Positions 29,921 to 41,186 of a stretch of 64,000 nucleotides of DNA are shown one piece after another. The stretch's first letter is position 1. Each line of letters starts with the position of its first letter. Position numbers and translations under genes: made by a program. The stretch covers positions 570,699 to 634,698 of the forward strand of contig NC_030998.1 of NCBI RefSeq assembly GCF_000149955.1. Reading direction: 5' to 3'. The notes under the pieces are model-generated. The model saw only the letters and a list, made by a program, of their open reading frames with translations. It was not told where the DNA came from and searched no databases. The stretch comes from Fusarium oxysporum f. sp. lycopersici 4287 (Eukaryota; Ascomycota; Sordariomycetes; Hypocreales; Nectriaceae).

Positions 29921-31792
29921 ATGAGTGGACTGCGAAACAATTTCCAGCCCGTCCTGGCTGAAGATGCCCCACGCTCGGAGAGCAATGTCGAACGTCGAGA
30001 TTCCGGGCCATTGAAGGAAATAATTGGTAAGACAATGCCAGTCCTCAAACCGAAGTCATGTTTCTGACTTTGGCGCCACAGCTCAACAGGATAGCCTCTA
30101 CAAGTACATCAGCGTATGTTTCTCTTCAACCGTTGTCGTGGCTGGTGGCTGATACTGTCTAGTGGGAGGATCCCGCACGAACTATCGGATCCTACTTTGC
30201 CGCCCTCGGCTTCATGCTCGCAGTTCATCATATGCATCTTACCCAGCTGACTCTCAAAACCATGGCAATTGGCCTTGGAGGTAAAGTCCATCATCGCTTC
30301 TCGGTACCCATGATACTAGTAATTCCTTCCAGTGATGTCCATGGCCGAGTTCGCTGGTCGTTCCTTCGGCCCTAATAACTTCGTCTCTCGCATGCGACCC
30401 AGACAGTACAAGACCGTTCCGGAATCAACTCTCAATGCTACGCTCAAGGATATCCACGACTTCATTCAGTATGCTGTTGTTCAGGCTCAGAAAATCCTCT
30501 TCGCTGAAGACCTCGAGAAGACATTTGGTGCTTTCGCTTTCACCGGCTCTCTGTACTTCCTGATTCAGTTCATGTCTCCTTTCGGCATTGCCATCCTCGG
30601 CCTAACCACCATCTACACCATTCCTCTCGTCACTTCCCCGCGAGGTAGAGGCATTGCCCGTGACGGCGTAGCTCGTGCCCAAGAGATCAGCAATACAGCT
30701 GTTGACCAAGCCAGCTCTCTCGCCCAAGACACCAAGGGCACAATGGCTAACATTTCCTCCATGGCTCAAGATACCGCTGGCAACTTAAGACAACGCGCTG
30801 TCAACATGGTTCCTGGCTCAAAGCAGACTGAGAACCGATCAGACGTTACCTCTACTGTTTCTCACAGCTCTTCTGGACCCACTCAGGCTAGGGATATCTC
30901 ATCACAGTTCCCTCAGAATGATTCCGACAAGTCATTTGAGCAGTCCAAGCACCTGGCCTCCATGGGCTCCCGCGGTACTTCTGGTAGTTTCAACCGATCA
31001 CCAATCAAGACTGTTCATGTCGACCCCAACCAGTCCAAAGACTTCTCCCAGAGCAACTTTGACAGCTCTTCTTCCCAGTCCAAGGACACCCCTTCTAGCT
31101 TCTCCCACAGCACTGCTGATGACTTCCCCTCCAGCACCCAACCCGCTCTCGGCAACTCTAAAGAGAATACCGCAAGCTTCTCCCACGGCGCTACTGGAAA
31201 CCTGCCTTCTTACGGTCAAGCTACCTTCAGCAAGCCTCAGGATATTACGCCCAGCTACATGTCCAGCAAGGCAAAGGAAGCCACCTCCAGCTATTCCTCT
31301 AGCCGCCCCGATGACAAGACTCCCAGCTTTGGTTCCAGCATGAACAATGATATGTCATCAGGCTTTTCTCATGGCACTACCGATGACTTCTCACCTTCCA
31401 GCAAGACCAACTCCAACTTCCCTCCTAGCAAGGACCAAGATATGCCCGATTATGCTCAGCACCGAAAGTCTCTCAACTACTCCAAGTTCCCTCATGTCAG
31501 CAGCGATAATTCCGGCATTCAGTCCGGCTCTACTACCCTCTTTGGCAAACAAGCTCCCACCGGAAAGAAGCCTTCTATTGATGAGACCAACTACTCTCTC
31601 CAGAACAAAACAGATATCACTTCCGACTATCAGCACTTCGTTCCCCGTGAGGCTCCCAACCGTGGAATGCTTAGCTCTCAGGCCGATACCTCCGTGGGTA
31701 AGATGCCTCTTGGCGAACTGATTGACGAAAAGGATCAGGCGGGAGATAAGGCTCCACCAATCTCCGCTGGTGGCTTGAATGCCATGAAGTAG
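29921..31792 (+). CDS. reticulon-domain protein with long Ser-rich repeat tail
   Basis: Exons 29921-30026, 30082-30113, 30163-30280 and 30333-31792 give 571 aa. The reticulon homology region spans about residues 40-190: the entry S-L-Y-K-Y-I-S-W-E-D-P, a first hydrophobic hairpin, a hydrophilic loop, then a second hairpin ending I-Y-T-I-P. Family members shape ER tubules. The C-terminal two thirds is low complexity, Ser/Thr/Asp-rich, with diverged repeats of the type S-F-S-H-x-T-x-D-D-F separated by Q/S-rich spacers (about residues 260-430). Fungal reticulons commonly have disordered tails, but this one is long. The tail may bind cytoskeleton or other membranes; that is speculation. Confidence 0.88.
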
Positions 31793-32320
31793 TGTCATTC
31801 ATTCTAAAACAAATCCCCGACCTCACCATCTTTCCTTGTGTTGTTCAGTTTATGGTCACTTTACCAACCCTCTGAACGAGAGAGATCACGGAGATACAGC
31901 TTTTTCCCCAGGGACAGTCTGTATGTCTCGTTCAGAGCCTGGGCAAGGTGATTTCAGTCTCAACATGATCTGGAGTTTAGGCAAGCCTGGCGCATTTATA
32001 AAATACGGAAAACCAACCCACCATCGTTGGGATTGTAATATGCTTCGTCATCGGAAGACTGTCACCATGTAACATTATATATGAAATTAGTTTACGAGAT
32101 TAATGACTTGATTTAATTGAATTATTCTATCAATCCATATTCCGGAGCGTGACTTCTGAAGACGCTACTTAGGTTTACAGACTTGGACTGTGTTACACGC
32201 TACTTCTTAGCCTTGGCTGATAAACGAGGACTGGTACAAGTCCGGGACCCTATAAAGGACCTTAGCACCACCCTCCATGAAGGAACTTCGAGGCAAGTGA
32301 GATAGTATTAAAGTGACTAC
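31793..32320. other. intergenic region between convergent genes
   Basis: 528 bp between the reticulon 3' end and the actinoporin-like 3' end. AT-rich near 32,070-32,130. No gene seen. Confidence 0.6.
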
Positions 32321-32871
32321 TTACACATAAGCCAAAACGAACGTTGCCGTTGCACAGTCTGCATGGCCGATATTTGAAGTAAGCTATATCAATATCAGCC
32401 TTCCGTTAAGAGAGCGCTGGTGGTTGCTCACACTAAGAGTCCTATCTTCAAATGGCGTGCTGGCATGACGAGGTTCGTTATAATAATGGTGATTATAAGC
32501 GGCCTGGTCGATTCCCTGATCGAAGGAGGAGAAGGAGACGCACGCCCAGTTGTCGCGAACGCTCAGGTACGGGTTGCTCGCAAGGAGGCGAATGTAAACA
32601 GTGGCGCCATTCTTGCTGGTGAGTGAATATCCGACTATTCCTGCAGAGCCGACGAACGGTGATTGCGAAGACATTACATGACCGCCGTCTCCTTTCTGGA
32701 AAGGTTTGACCTCGACTCCTTTTAGTACGGATTTACGGCGCAGTTTGGTTGGAAGCTTACTGTTGTCGGGCCTGCGGCAAAATCGCCCCAGTCACTGAAT
32801 GTGGTTGGGTTTGGGACTAGAGTGAACGGTGTTTGGTTATCGACAGAGAACAAGATCTGGTTTTTGGTCAT
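32321..32871 (-). CDS. actinoporin-like (cytolysin/lectin fold) protein, 150 aa
   Basis: Three exons (32871-32761, 32710-32432, 32383-32321) join in frame; introns are 50 and 48 nt. The pattern matches the actinoporin/fungal fruit-body-lectin superfamily: an early D-N-Q-T strand, a central G-S-A-G-I-V-G-Y strand followed by an aromatic loop with N-P-Y, an N-W strand, an H-H-Y-Y-N aromatic patch where actinoporins bind phosphocholine, and a final S-N-x-G-H-A strand. There is no secretion signal. The protein is shorter than sea-anemone actinoporins at the N-terminus, which in those toxins forms the pore helix, so it could act as a lectin or lipid binder instead of a pore former. The assignment is by pattern only. 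Confidence 0.65.
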
Positions 32872-33789
32872 TCTTGCAGCTGTGTTCAAGGGACAGCTAA
32901 ATTTGAGAACTCTCCGGCCAGTGAGGAATGAGGCTATCGCGAGATCGCGAGCAAGTTCCAGGATATTATATAGCGTATGCTATTTCTCTTTCCGTTACCC
33001 AAGACAGAGTCAAATCATTGAGCCCACCGGCCAGACCCCTGTCTCCAAAACGCCAGTGCAGGAACGCCTTGTGAGGCTATTGACGACGCTAGGCCCTGCC
33101 ATCCAATCACTCTAGCCCCAAAACCATGACTGCAGCACGACCGGCTACTCAGAGGCAGCTTTTCAAGCCACCGCGCTCAAAGTCCAATAATGATGCGCGA
33201 GTAGACACCTACCGATATTTTGAAGGGTTCAGCTGCTTGTGTGCTATTGATAAATGTTACCCTGAATTAATTGGATCAAGACAAGCGAACACCCACTATT
33301 GATTAGAGTAGGCAGAATCATTGGCAATGACGTGGCAGGACACGGCTATCACGGCACATGCTGGATGTACATGATTCTTTGATAGAGAGAAAAGAAGCAT
33401 ATCTATAAGACTAAATCTTCTGAGGCACATCGCCAATGCAATCAACCGAAACGGACTTATCCTAGAATACCGGACAGCGCACGCCATGGAGCATTGATCG
33501 ATCAATCACTTATACAGGCGATTGAGAGCCATAGGATCCAACTCGGCGCTACAGAGACAAATAACGAGAACCAACTTGCAGCTTATGCTTATCTCACAAA
33601 TTTCAACGTTTTCAATATGCACTAAATCAAGGTTTCCTCCGATAGAGGTCTGTCTGGCTATAATTAAGCTGAGGCCATGTGACTATGTTGGCTATCTCCA
33701 ACTGAGGGGCATGAATGATGATGATCATAAAAGCTGCATCATCTCACATTCTAGGTTCTCTTTAAACGTACTACCGCTTGCAGCATAGG
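32872..33789. other. intergenic region
   Basis: 918 bp between divergent genes (actinoporin-like and ankyrin/deaminase). No gene recognised. Confidence 0.55.
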
Positions 33790-35364
33790 ATGAACGAAAT
33801 GTCCACAGCACCGCCACCCGCGATCGCTCCAGTACAGTGGTGGAACCAGAAGTTCGTCCACATTTTGTGCCCGTACTGCGACAAAATCCACCAGCACGGT
33901 TTCACAGGCTATGATGTTGATCAACAGCCTCGCGTGGCACATTGCAGCTACCGACTTTCGGGAGATCGTACTTATCGCTTCAACTTCCCATCAAACGGCT
34001 TCGAAATAGACAGGAACAACCTTTATTTCGTATCGGGCGGCGTGAGCTTACCGGAACAAACCCCTCACGATCAGCTTGAGAGCTTAAGATCAAGGTTCCG
34101 AGAGGCGGTTGATGACAAGCCTCTGTGGGGAGACGTGGGCGGAGCTCAACACGAGGCAATGGATCGCATCGTCAGCAACATGGTCCGAGGCATTCTCGAA
34201 CCCCTTCTTGAGTACTAAAAAGACAAGAGAGGTACCCAAATTCACAGCACTTTTCTAAATGGTGTCGAGTCATGGGAACCACCTCCAGACACGCATTTCC
34301 ATGAAGATGACGAGTGGGAGGATGAAGAGACCCAGTCTCGTCCAACCTCCGGCAAAACTGTTTTGCAACTTGCCGCGTGCGAATCACACCCCGAAGTCGT
34401 CAGACTCCTCCTCGAAGAAGGAGCCGACGCCAATTCTGCTGATCTAGACGGCCGAACTCCTCTTATGGAAGCGGCTCTATGGGGTCGACTAGAGAACGTG
34501 GAGCTTCTCTTGGAGCATGGGGCTGATGCAGATTTGCTTTGCATTGATAACGATACACTACGTCGTGCGGTCGATTTTGCAAGGCCAACACGAGAAAATT
34601 ATCAAACACGAAGCTCTAACAGGTTGTACAAGGAGAATGTTCATCAGTTGGACATTCATCGAAGGGAAATTGTCCGACTTCTTGAGGGTCAGGCTGCTCA
34701 GCCTGCTATGCAACTTGATGGTTTTTCATTCTCTTGCCGGTCAAATGAGGGACGGTCACTGAGTCTGACGACCCATTACAGCCTTCCAACAGAGTGGAAG
34801 ACAGTCGCAAGGTTAATCCGCGGTGGAAACTTCCCTGAAATATCTGCGATGAGCGGTTGGGGTCACGACGAAGATGATTTGGTTCATGTTGCCGGACGGG
34901 AATGGACGAACTGGGTCCTTGGCCTCTGCAAGATGATAGGGTTTACGCCAGAACGACATAATTATGACAACGGGACGCCCGGAAGATATTATGCTTGCCA
35001 CGCCGAGAAACAGCTTATCACATATTTCGTTTATAAGCACTGTTTTATGGATCAAGAGCTGGCTGTTCCTCCGAAGCCAGAGGACGAACTTACTTTACTC
35101 ATCAAGATGATGTCGCAAACTGGATTCTCCGATGAGGCGTGGCAACGATGTCTGACTGATCGTGTTGAGAAAGAAAGAAACCACATGTATCGCTCAAGGC
35201 TCGTGGCTTTGAACAACGTATTTCCGGCTCATCGGCTGAAGAAGGCTGATGTTCTTGTCAGTCGACCCGTTTGTGATGATTGCAGGGCGTTTCTACGACA
35301 TGTGAATGGTCAGTTGGGCTTAGAACTACGTTTACATAACTCAACCGTGGATACGATTAGCTAA
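33790..35364 (+). CDS. ankyrin-repeat protein with C-terminal DYW-like deaminase domain
   Basis: Exons 33790-34211 and 34248-35364 give 512 aa; the 36-nt intron is shorter than usual, so that junction is uncertain. Residues 20-70 hold a possible zinc module, C-P-Y-C-x3-H-x-H-G with a later H-C. Ankyrin repeats lie at about 175-245 (V-V-R-L-L-L-E-E-G-A-D-A-N, V-E-L-L-L-E-H-G-A-D-A-D). The C-terminus has a deaminase signature: H392-A-E394 in C-H-A-E-K-Q-L, and C483-x2-C486 in R-P-V-C-D-D-C-R-A-F-L. The V-C-x-D-C-x6 context followed by a G-x-E-L-R-L strand is close to plant DYW cytidine deaminases. The terminal D-Y-W zinc tail is absent. Deamination of RNA or DNA is inferred from the family. Confidence 0.75.
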
Positions 35365-35735
35365 GACTTCGAGTTGAAACGCAAATGTTGACAATCATTG
35401 CTATATGCCAGCGATGACGGGATTTTATGTTGAAGGTTACTATCAATTTTTACTCCAGCGCCTATCGAAGAGGTAAAGGATAATTGGTCATTAAACTTCC
35501 TTCTTCTTCTTCTTCTTCTTCTTCTTCATACGGTCTCACTAATGTGGATATTTTGCTTGAAAAGATCACATGTTCGTCATCTTTGTTCATAAATCGGATA
35601 TCCGGAAGTCTGGTAAACGTCATAAATATGGATCACCAGCGGGATATAAGTGGATACAGTCTCGGCGCTCAAGAGCCGTATCTCCAGGCATGAATGTCTT
35701 GTTTTGATCTACCCAGACTTTCACCAATTTTCAAA
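35365..35735. other. intergenic region with TTC microsatellite
   Basis: 371 bp between two same-strand genes. A (TTC)9 tract occupies 35501-35527. It is probably promoter sequence of the FMN oxidase. Confidence 0.6.
35501..35527 (+). repeat. (TTC)9 microsatellite
   Basis: Nine perfect TTC units about 210 bp before the next start codon. Confidence 0.95.
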
Positions 35736-37083
35736 ATGTCGGATCCCAGGTCGCCGCATCTCAAGAATCGCGATACCCCTCCCTGGGGCCTTTACCAGCG
35801 CGAGAACTTTTGGAAGTTGAACAATGGCCATGTTCCACCATTTAACACGCGTATGGCCTTCTGAATCATTTTTTGTGACTTGTGAATTGACAATCCTAGA
35901 TCCTGATAAACTTGAAGAACTCGCCAAGAAGAAGCTGACGGAAAATGGCTGGCTCTACGCATCATCCAACGCTGGCCTGTCAGATACCCATCTCGCGAAC
36001 CGTCAGGCTTTCTTCCGACATAAGATAGTTCCTCGTCAGCTTGTAAACACCAATGAGCGATCTACCAGAACTACCATTTTTGGCCATGAGGTCTCTGCGC
36101 CGTTTGGAATTGCGCCTATTGGGATCAACAAGATCTATCATCCGCAAGGCGAGCTTCCTGTTGCTAAGGTCGCCGGTGAACTTGGCATTCCTTACAGTCT
36201 CTCGACTGCGGGCTCCTGTCCGGTTGAAGATGTCGCTGAAGCAAATGAGGCTGGTCGGAAGGTTGCACAGAATAGCGAAGAGAGTCGCCGCATCCCTGAG
36301 GGCCCTCGATTCTTCCAGCTCTATATGCCTCATGATGACGAGCTAACGCTGTCATTACTCAAGAGAGCATATGAATCTGGGTTTTCGGCATGTATCTTGA
36401 CAACGGATACGTGGCAACTCGGATGGCGACATGACGATGTTGCGACGTCTAACTACGCCTTCTACCGCGGCATCGGTGCCGACTTGGGTCTGTCGGACCC
36501 CATCTTCCAGAAGCGTTTGGCCGAACATGGCATCGATCCAAAGAATCAGCCCGCAGAGGCTGGAGCACTCTGGATCGACAACGTTTGGCACGGCCGCGCA
36601 TGGTCTTGGGAGAAAGCTGTCTGGGCGCGAGAGAAGTGGCAGGAGATAAGCGGCGGAAAACCGTTCTTGATTAAAGGCATTCAGCGCGTTGATGATGCTG
36701 TGAAAGCAGCTGATCTGGGTTTTGAGGGTATCGTCGTCAGTAATCATGCTGGACGCCAGGTTGATGGAGCGATTGGGAGTCTTGATGCTCTGGAACAGAT
36801 TGCTGAAAAGGTCGGCGATCGTATCGTTGTTACTTTCGATAGCGGTGTCAGAGGAGCTGCTGATATTGTCAAGGCTCTTGCTCTGGGCGCCAAGTTTGTC
36901 TTTGTTGGGAGATTGTGGATCTGGGGACTTAGTATCATGGGAGAGCATGGAGTCAGGCACGTGTTGAAGGGACTGTTGGCAGATCTGGATATCCTGATGA
37001 ATGTCGCGGGGTTGAATAAGGTTGAAGATATTGATAAGAGTCTTATACAATCCCAGCCTGTAAGCTGCAAGAGCAAGCTATAG
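35736..37083 (+). CDS. FMN-dependent alpha-hydroxy-acid oxidase, peroxisomal (SKL)
   Basis: Two exons (35736-35850, 35900-37083), 432 aa. It follows the lactate 2-monooxygenase/glycolate oxidase fold: N-terminal S-S-N-A-G-L-S, the P-F-G-I-A-P-I-G FMN strand, S-L-S-T-A-G, Q-L-Y, a T-T-D-T strand, L-I-K-G-I, and the catalytic base His321 in S-N-H-A-G-R-Q-V-D-G. F-D-S-G-V-R-G and F-V-G-R-L follow for FMN phosphate binding. The protein ends in S-K-L, a canonical type-1 peroxisomal signal. It probably oxidises a short 2-hydroxy acid with O2. It is convergent with the tannase-like gene (95 bp apart); no functional link is shown. Confidence 0.93.
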
Positions 37084-37177
37084 GTTACAGATACGAACAC
37101 AGGATAAGAAGAAATCGAAAGACTCAGTTCACTTTCAATAGCGAATACAAAGTTCATTCTTCATCCTAACATGCTGG

Positions 37178-38923
37178 TTATACTCCAGGAAGCTTGCAGC
37201 GCCAACTATCGGCCTTGGTGGTTTTTCCAGATCCATCCCATTTGCTCTCATACGGGTAGGGGCAATACTCTGGAAATTGTTAGCTCATTGCGTTAAAGAG
37301 GCCTGTGGGAAAACTTACTTCGCTGTGCGGTAGCCTTGCCTGGAGTCTCACTGCTGCCAAACTTGGCGCCAACCATAGTCTCGGGTTCTTGATCCTCCTC
37401 AGCCCACTTCGTCAGAGCCAGCAAAACATTCTCTTGAGCCGTCAGTCTATCCTTCTTCAACGGATATACCTGGCCGATATCGAATGCACCAGGACCTCCT
37501 GAGCAGTGATACATCCCTGGAACAAAGAACAGTCGGTAGAAGGAGTGCATATCATCTAGCGTGGCATTTAGGTTGGCTTGTACCTTGGCGTAGTACTCAG
37601 CTGGCAATTTGGGCGTGATGGTTTGGTCAGCTTGACCATGGTAGGAAATGATCTTTCCTCCTTTGGCGTAGAACTTTTGAAGATCGCCTTCTGCGGCATT
37701 GACGCCGCCTGGGTTAAGTTTGGCGGCAAAATCCATGTCTTTCACGGTGAAGTTGTGAGGTGTCCAAGTTGAGTCATTGTATACAGCACCACGCCAGAAG
37801 TCCTAGGAACCCTTATTAGCTCTTATTCTACATCCATGGATTCTATACGTACCTGTAAGACTTTGTAGTTCAGCTCAGCAGTGCCGTTGATCTGGTTGGC
37901 GGAGAAGACGCTTGTATCAGCACCCAGAGCGAACCCTGGGTACACAATGTTGCCCTCTGAGTCCGCAAGAGGTTCGTATGCAGCTCTGACAGACGCTACT
38001 TGCTTGGGTTTTAGACAGAGCGAACTGTTGAGTATACCAGTGCCACAGGCCATGACCACTGGGTCGAAGGCATGTGCGGCCGGGTTGTCGATGATACCAT
38101 CCTCAACACCATCCAGAGGATCAAGCAGCTCAATCTGTTTTTCCACAATCGCCTTCCATTGTTCTGGTCGAACATATGCATCAGAAGAAAGACCAGGCCA
38201 TCCAATCCGTCGAGCCAGTATGCCTTTTGACGCCACAATGTGAAGCCAGTCGATGCCTGGAGCTCCAGCGAGAATTCCATCAAAGTCATCGGGGTAGAGC
38301 TGGGCATTCTGTAGGCCTTGACGGCCGCCTGTGCTGCATCCTTGGTAATAGCTCTTTGAAGCCTTCCTTCCATAGTATTGCTCCGCGATTTGCTTTGCAA
38401 CCTTCGCCTCGACGTGAATTCCTCTATGGCCAAAGTCGTTGATAACCTCTGGCTGGTTCAGGAAGAAGTCAAACCCCTGTTCGCCATCATGGCCTGTGTT
38501 GGTTCCGAAGCTTGCGAAACCAAGTTGAGCTCCATTTTGGACAGTTGGGAAATCTATACATCCTCCGATGCCACCTGTCCCTGTGGCCAGTAGACGTTCG
38601 TTCCAGTTGTCAGGAAGCCATGCCTCGATGCGGACCGAGCTGGAGTCGCTTGTTGAGACATTTACAACTACTCTGCAGAGGTCCGCTGTAATGTTGGCCT
38701 TGAAGCCTGGGCCTCCGCAGGATGCTACTGTGTTGGGAAGGGGGATGACATCCCCGACAGAATGATGCTGGGCTGAGGCGATAGTCCCGTTGGGAATGGG
38801 CAGGCTCTCGACTGAGCACTTTGAATGTGACTTCGAAAGAACTGGAGACACGGCCAGTGTTGCAAGACACAAAAGTGTCTTACCCATTGGAGAGACCATC
38901 CTGCCAAAGTGGTCTAAGGGCAT
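37178..38923 (-). CDS. tannase/feruloyl esterase family enzyme, secreted
   Basis: Three exons (38923-37853, 37802-37319, 37269-37178), up to 548 aa. A hydrophobic signal peptide is best placed if translation starts at the third in-frame ATG (residue 13) or the second (residue 9); the first ATG leaves a charged lead. The nucleophile is Ser197 in G-C-S-T-G-G-R-Q-G, the alpha/beta-hydrolase elbow of the tannase family. A calcium-site-like D-P-L-D-G-V-x-D-G-I-I-D-N follows, then the catalytic His in M-Y-H-C-S-G-G. Paired cysteines flank the Ser and His (C-S and C-S), as in fungal tannases and type-B feruloyl esterases. The last exon adds the usual C-P-Y-P ending. Its role is hydrolysis of plant phenolic esters outside the cell. 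Confidence 0.93.
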
Positions 38924-39605
38924 GTGTCAAATTATCCCTGTCTCAGAATGCCTCACCGAAGATGATAACATATTTATACATCTCGCCGGCAAACTACAAG
39001 AGGGGTTTCGGTAAACTTTGAGCCCGACAACAGGATCATGACGGTCTAGTCCATTCCTCGTTATGGCAGATGTTCATGAAGATCTGCTGGGGAAAAGAAG
39101 CCATGTAACCTCCGCATTTCGGTCTCGGCGTCCGTGGCCGAGGATGCAGGTCACGGGCAGCTTTGTTGTCACTTTTCGGTCTAAATGGTACTCCTTCAGA
39201 TCCGATCCGAAAGACATTCCGACAGCCTGGATATAGTGGTTTTGACTGATTGATTGAGAAGTCCATTCATCATTGCCCATGCGATGGCGCTGTGGTTCCG
39301 CCCCCGGCGTATTCCAGAACACGAGGCTTGCAACAATCCAGGACATTCATTTTCCTTGCAGCCTCATGGAAGATAATCGAATAAGTTATGGTTATATTAG
39401 TATTTATGAAACCGTTCCGCCTTTTTCAGAACTACATTTCTTTGTTTTGTCACGTAGGATTTGCGTCAGTGATGGGTACTGGATTGATGACGTAACCAGC
39501 TTCAAACTTTGTGATATCATGCATCGGTGAAAAGCAACGGCTCCTGCTTCAGACTTCTCGCAACTCATCACGTCCTAACCTCAGAATTTCACCAAGGTCA
39601 ACAAA
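38924..39605. other. divergent promoter region
   Basis: 682 bp between the tannase-like and SDR starts. No gene recognised. Confidence 0.6.
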
Positions 39606-40370
39606 ATGGTTCGCGTATTCATCACAGGGTCGACTGACGGCATCGGTCAAGCTGCCGCAAAGCTCCTCGCCGAGCAAGGCCACCAAGTCGTTCTCCATGC
39701 CCGTAACGCCGATCGTGCCGCTTCAGCCAAAGCCGCCATCCCCAACGCCGCAGCTATTCTCGTTGGCAACTTATCGTCAATTGAAGAGACCAAGAAGCTC
39801 GCCAAGGACGCAAACAACGCTGGGCCATTTGATGTCGTCGTGCACAACGCAGGCATCGGCTATGGCTCGACAGCATCAAGGGAAATCACTTCGGACAAGA
39901 TCTCAGCTGTGTTCGCAGTCAACACCCTCGCGCCTTATATCCTCACATGTCTCATGGATAAGCCCAAGAGCAGGCTCTTGTTCATGAGTTCGGATAGTCA
40001 CTACAGTGGTGATGAGACTCTCAAGAACGCCACTCAATCGCACTCTTACGGAAACACCAAGCTTCACGACACAATGCTCGCAAAAGCATTCGCGCGACGC
40101 TGGGCCGACATCCAAGTCCTCAGCATGCATCCCGGCTGGGTAAAGACAAAAATGGGAGGAAGCTCAGCACCAGTTCAGTTAAGTGAACCAGCCAAAGCAT
40201 TGGCAAGCTGGGTCGCTGGTGAAGGATCTCTGACAAAGGTCACGTCTGGTGCGTTCGTTACAACGAGTGGAGAGAGCAGACCCCATCCTGGAGCGGACAA
40301 TGTGAGCAAGCAGGAAGAGTTGCTCGAGATATGCAAGTCAGTTTCTGGCGTCGAGGTACCGGGAGAGTAG
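39606..40370 (+). CDS. short-chain dehydrogenase/reductase, intronless
   Basis: 254 aa in one exon; start context AACAAAATGG. The cofactor motif is T-G-S-T-D-G-I-G at residues 7-14, then H-A-R for NADP(H) preference, H-N-A-G-I-G, and catalytic S-S-x-S-H with Y-G-N-T-K. It has the typical P-G-W-V-K-T strand after the active site. Substrate unknown. The absence of introns distinguishes it from most neighbours. Its 3' end is 55 bp from the tRNA-Lys gene. Confidence 0.92.
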   Translation: MVRVFITGSTDGIGQAAAKLLAEQGHQVVLHARNADRAASAKAAIPNAAAILVGNLSSIEETKKLAKDANNAGPFDVVVHNAGIGYGSTASREITSDKISAVFAVNTLAPYILTCLMDKPKSRLLFMSSDSHYSGDETLKNATQSHSYGNTKLHDTMLAKAFARRWADIQVLSMHPGWVKTKMGGSSAPVQLSEPAKALASWVAGEGSLTKVTSGAFVTTSGESRPHPGADNVSKQEELLEICKSVSGVEVPGE

Positions 40371-40425
40371 AAGATAAATGCAAAAAAGAGATACCTCGCT
40401 ATTGCTCGCAATCGTTTATAGGAAC

Positions 40426-40508
40426 AGCCCGATGCGGGGGTCGAACCCGCAACCTTGAGATCGCGTACTCGTAAGAGTCTCACGCTCTACCGATTGAGCT
40501 AACCGGGC
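40426..40508 (-). tRNA. tRNA-Lys (CUU) with 10-nt intron
   Basis: Acceptor GCCCGGT/ATCGGGC, D-arm GCTC...GAGC, anticodon arm TGAGA-CTCTTAA-TCTCA, T-arm GCGGG-TTCGACC-CCCGC. The 10-nt intron (CGAGTACGCG) lies after position 37, the canonical site. The anticodon is CTT. The base after the acceptor stem (T) is taken as the discriminator. The spliced anticodon arm is complementary to the primer-binding site of the copia element in this window. Confidence 0.96.
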
Positions 40509-41095
40509 GTGGCTCTGATTGGTTGAGAGGCGAGGCCGAATTGGGTGACAGTTGATTTCGAGGGGAGATGGCCACTGTGTTTTCTTGCAAAGCTGGAGCC
40601 AGAATGGAAAGAGTTGGACCAGAACGATCGCTCTAGAGAGGTTCTAAGTATCTATCTATGGACCGTTGTATTTGCTAAACCCTGGGCGATTTACAATGTT
40701 GCACAAGGTTATGCATTGGCTTGCAGGCACAGGTTAATTGTCATCAGAATCAAATACTGTACCAGCCATTTGTAGCTACTTGGCGGTGTACAATCCTGAG
40801 ACATAAAACTAGAGAACAGAAGAGTAGAAATAAAAAGAGAGTCAAGAGCTTTCAGAAAGAGGTTTGCATATTCAGGATATCTACGGAGTATGAATAATAC
40901 TCATCCCCAAGTTAATGGCATGTCCAGGGTAGTATTCGCGATAAGATTGCTTATCTTATCTTTATCTGCCTCTCAACCAACCAGGTGTAAGCACCACAGA
41001 GTTCGCAACCGACTCGCATCCCAACGTTCCAACCTCATCCAGGAGCAAAAAGAAATACCTTCAAGACATCACAGAGGCCTCAAGAGCAAAAGGAA
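40509..41095. other. intergenic region between tRNA genes
   Basis: 587 bp, no gene seen. One open frame across it lacks protein character. Confidence 0.6.
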
Positions 41096-41186
41096 GGGTC
41101 TGGCCGGGGATTGAACCCGGGACCTCTCGCAAGCTTAGCTATAGGGTTTACCCTAAGCGAGAATCATACCACTAGACCACCAGACC
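41096..41186 (-). tRNA. tRNA-Pro (AGG) with 19-nt intron
   Basis: Acceptor GGTCTGG/CCAGACC, anticodon arm CTCGC-TTAGGGT-GCGAG, T-arm CCGGG-TTCAATC-CCCGG. A 19-nt intron follows position 37 (starts TAAACCC). The anticodon is AGG, which would be read as IGG after deamination. Confidence 0.94.
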
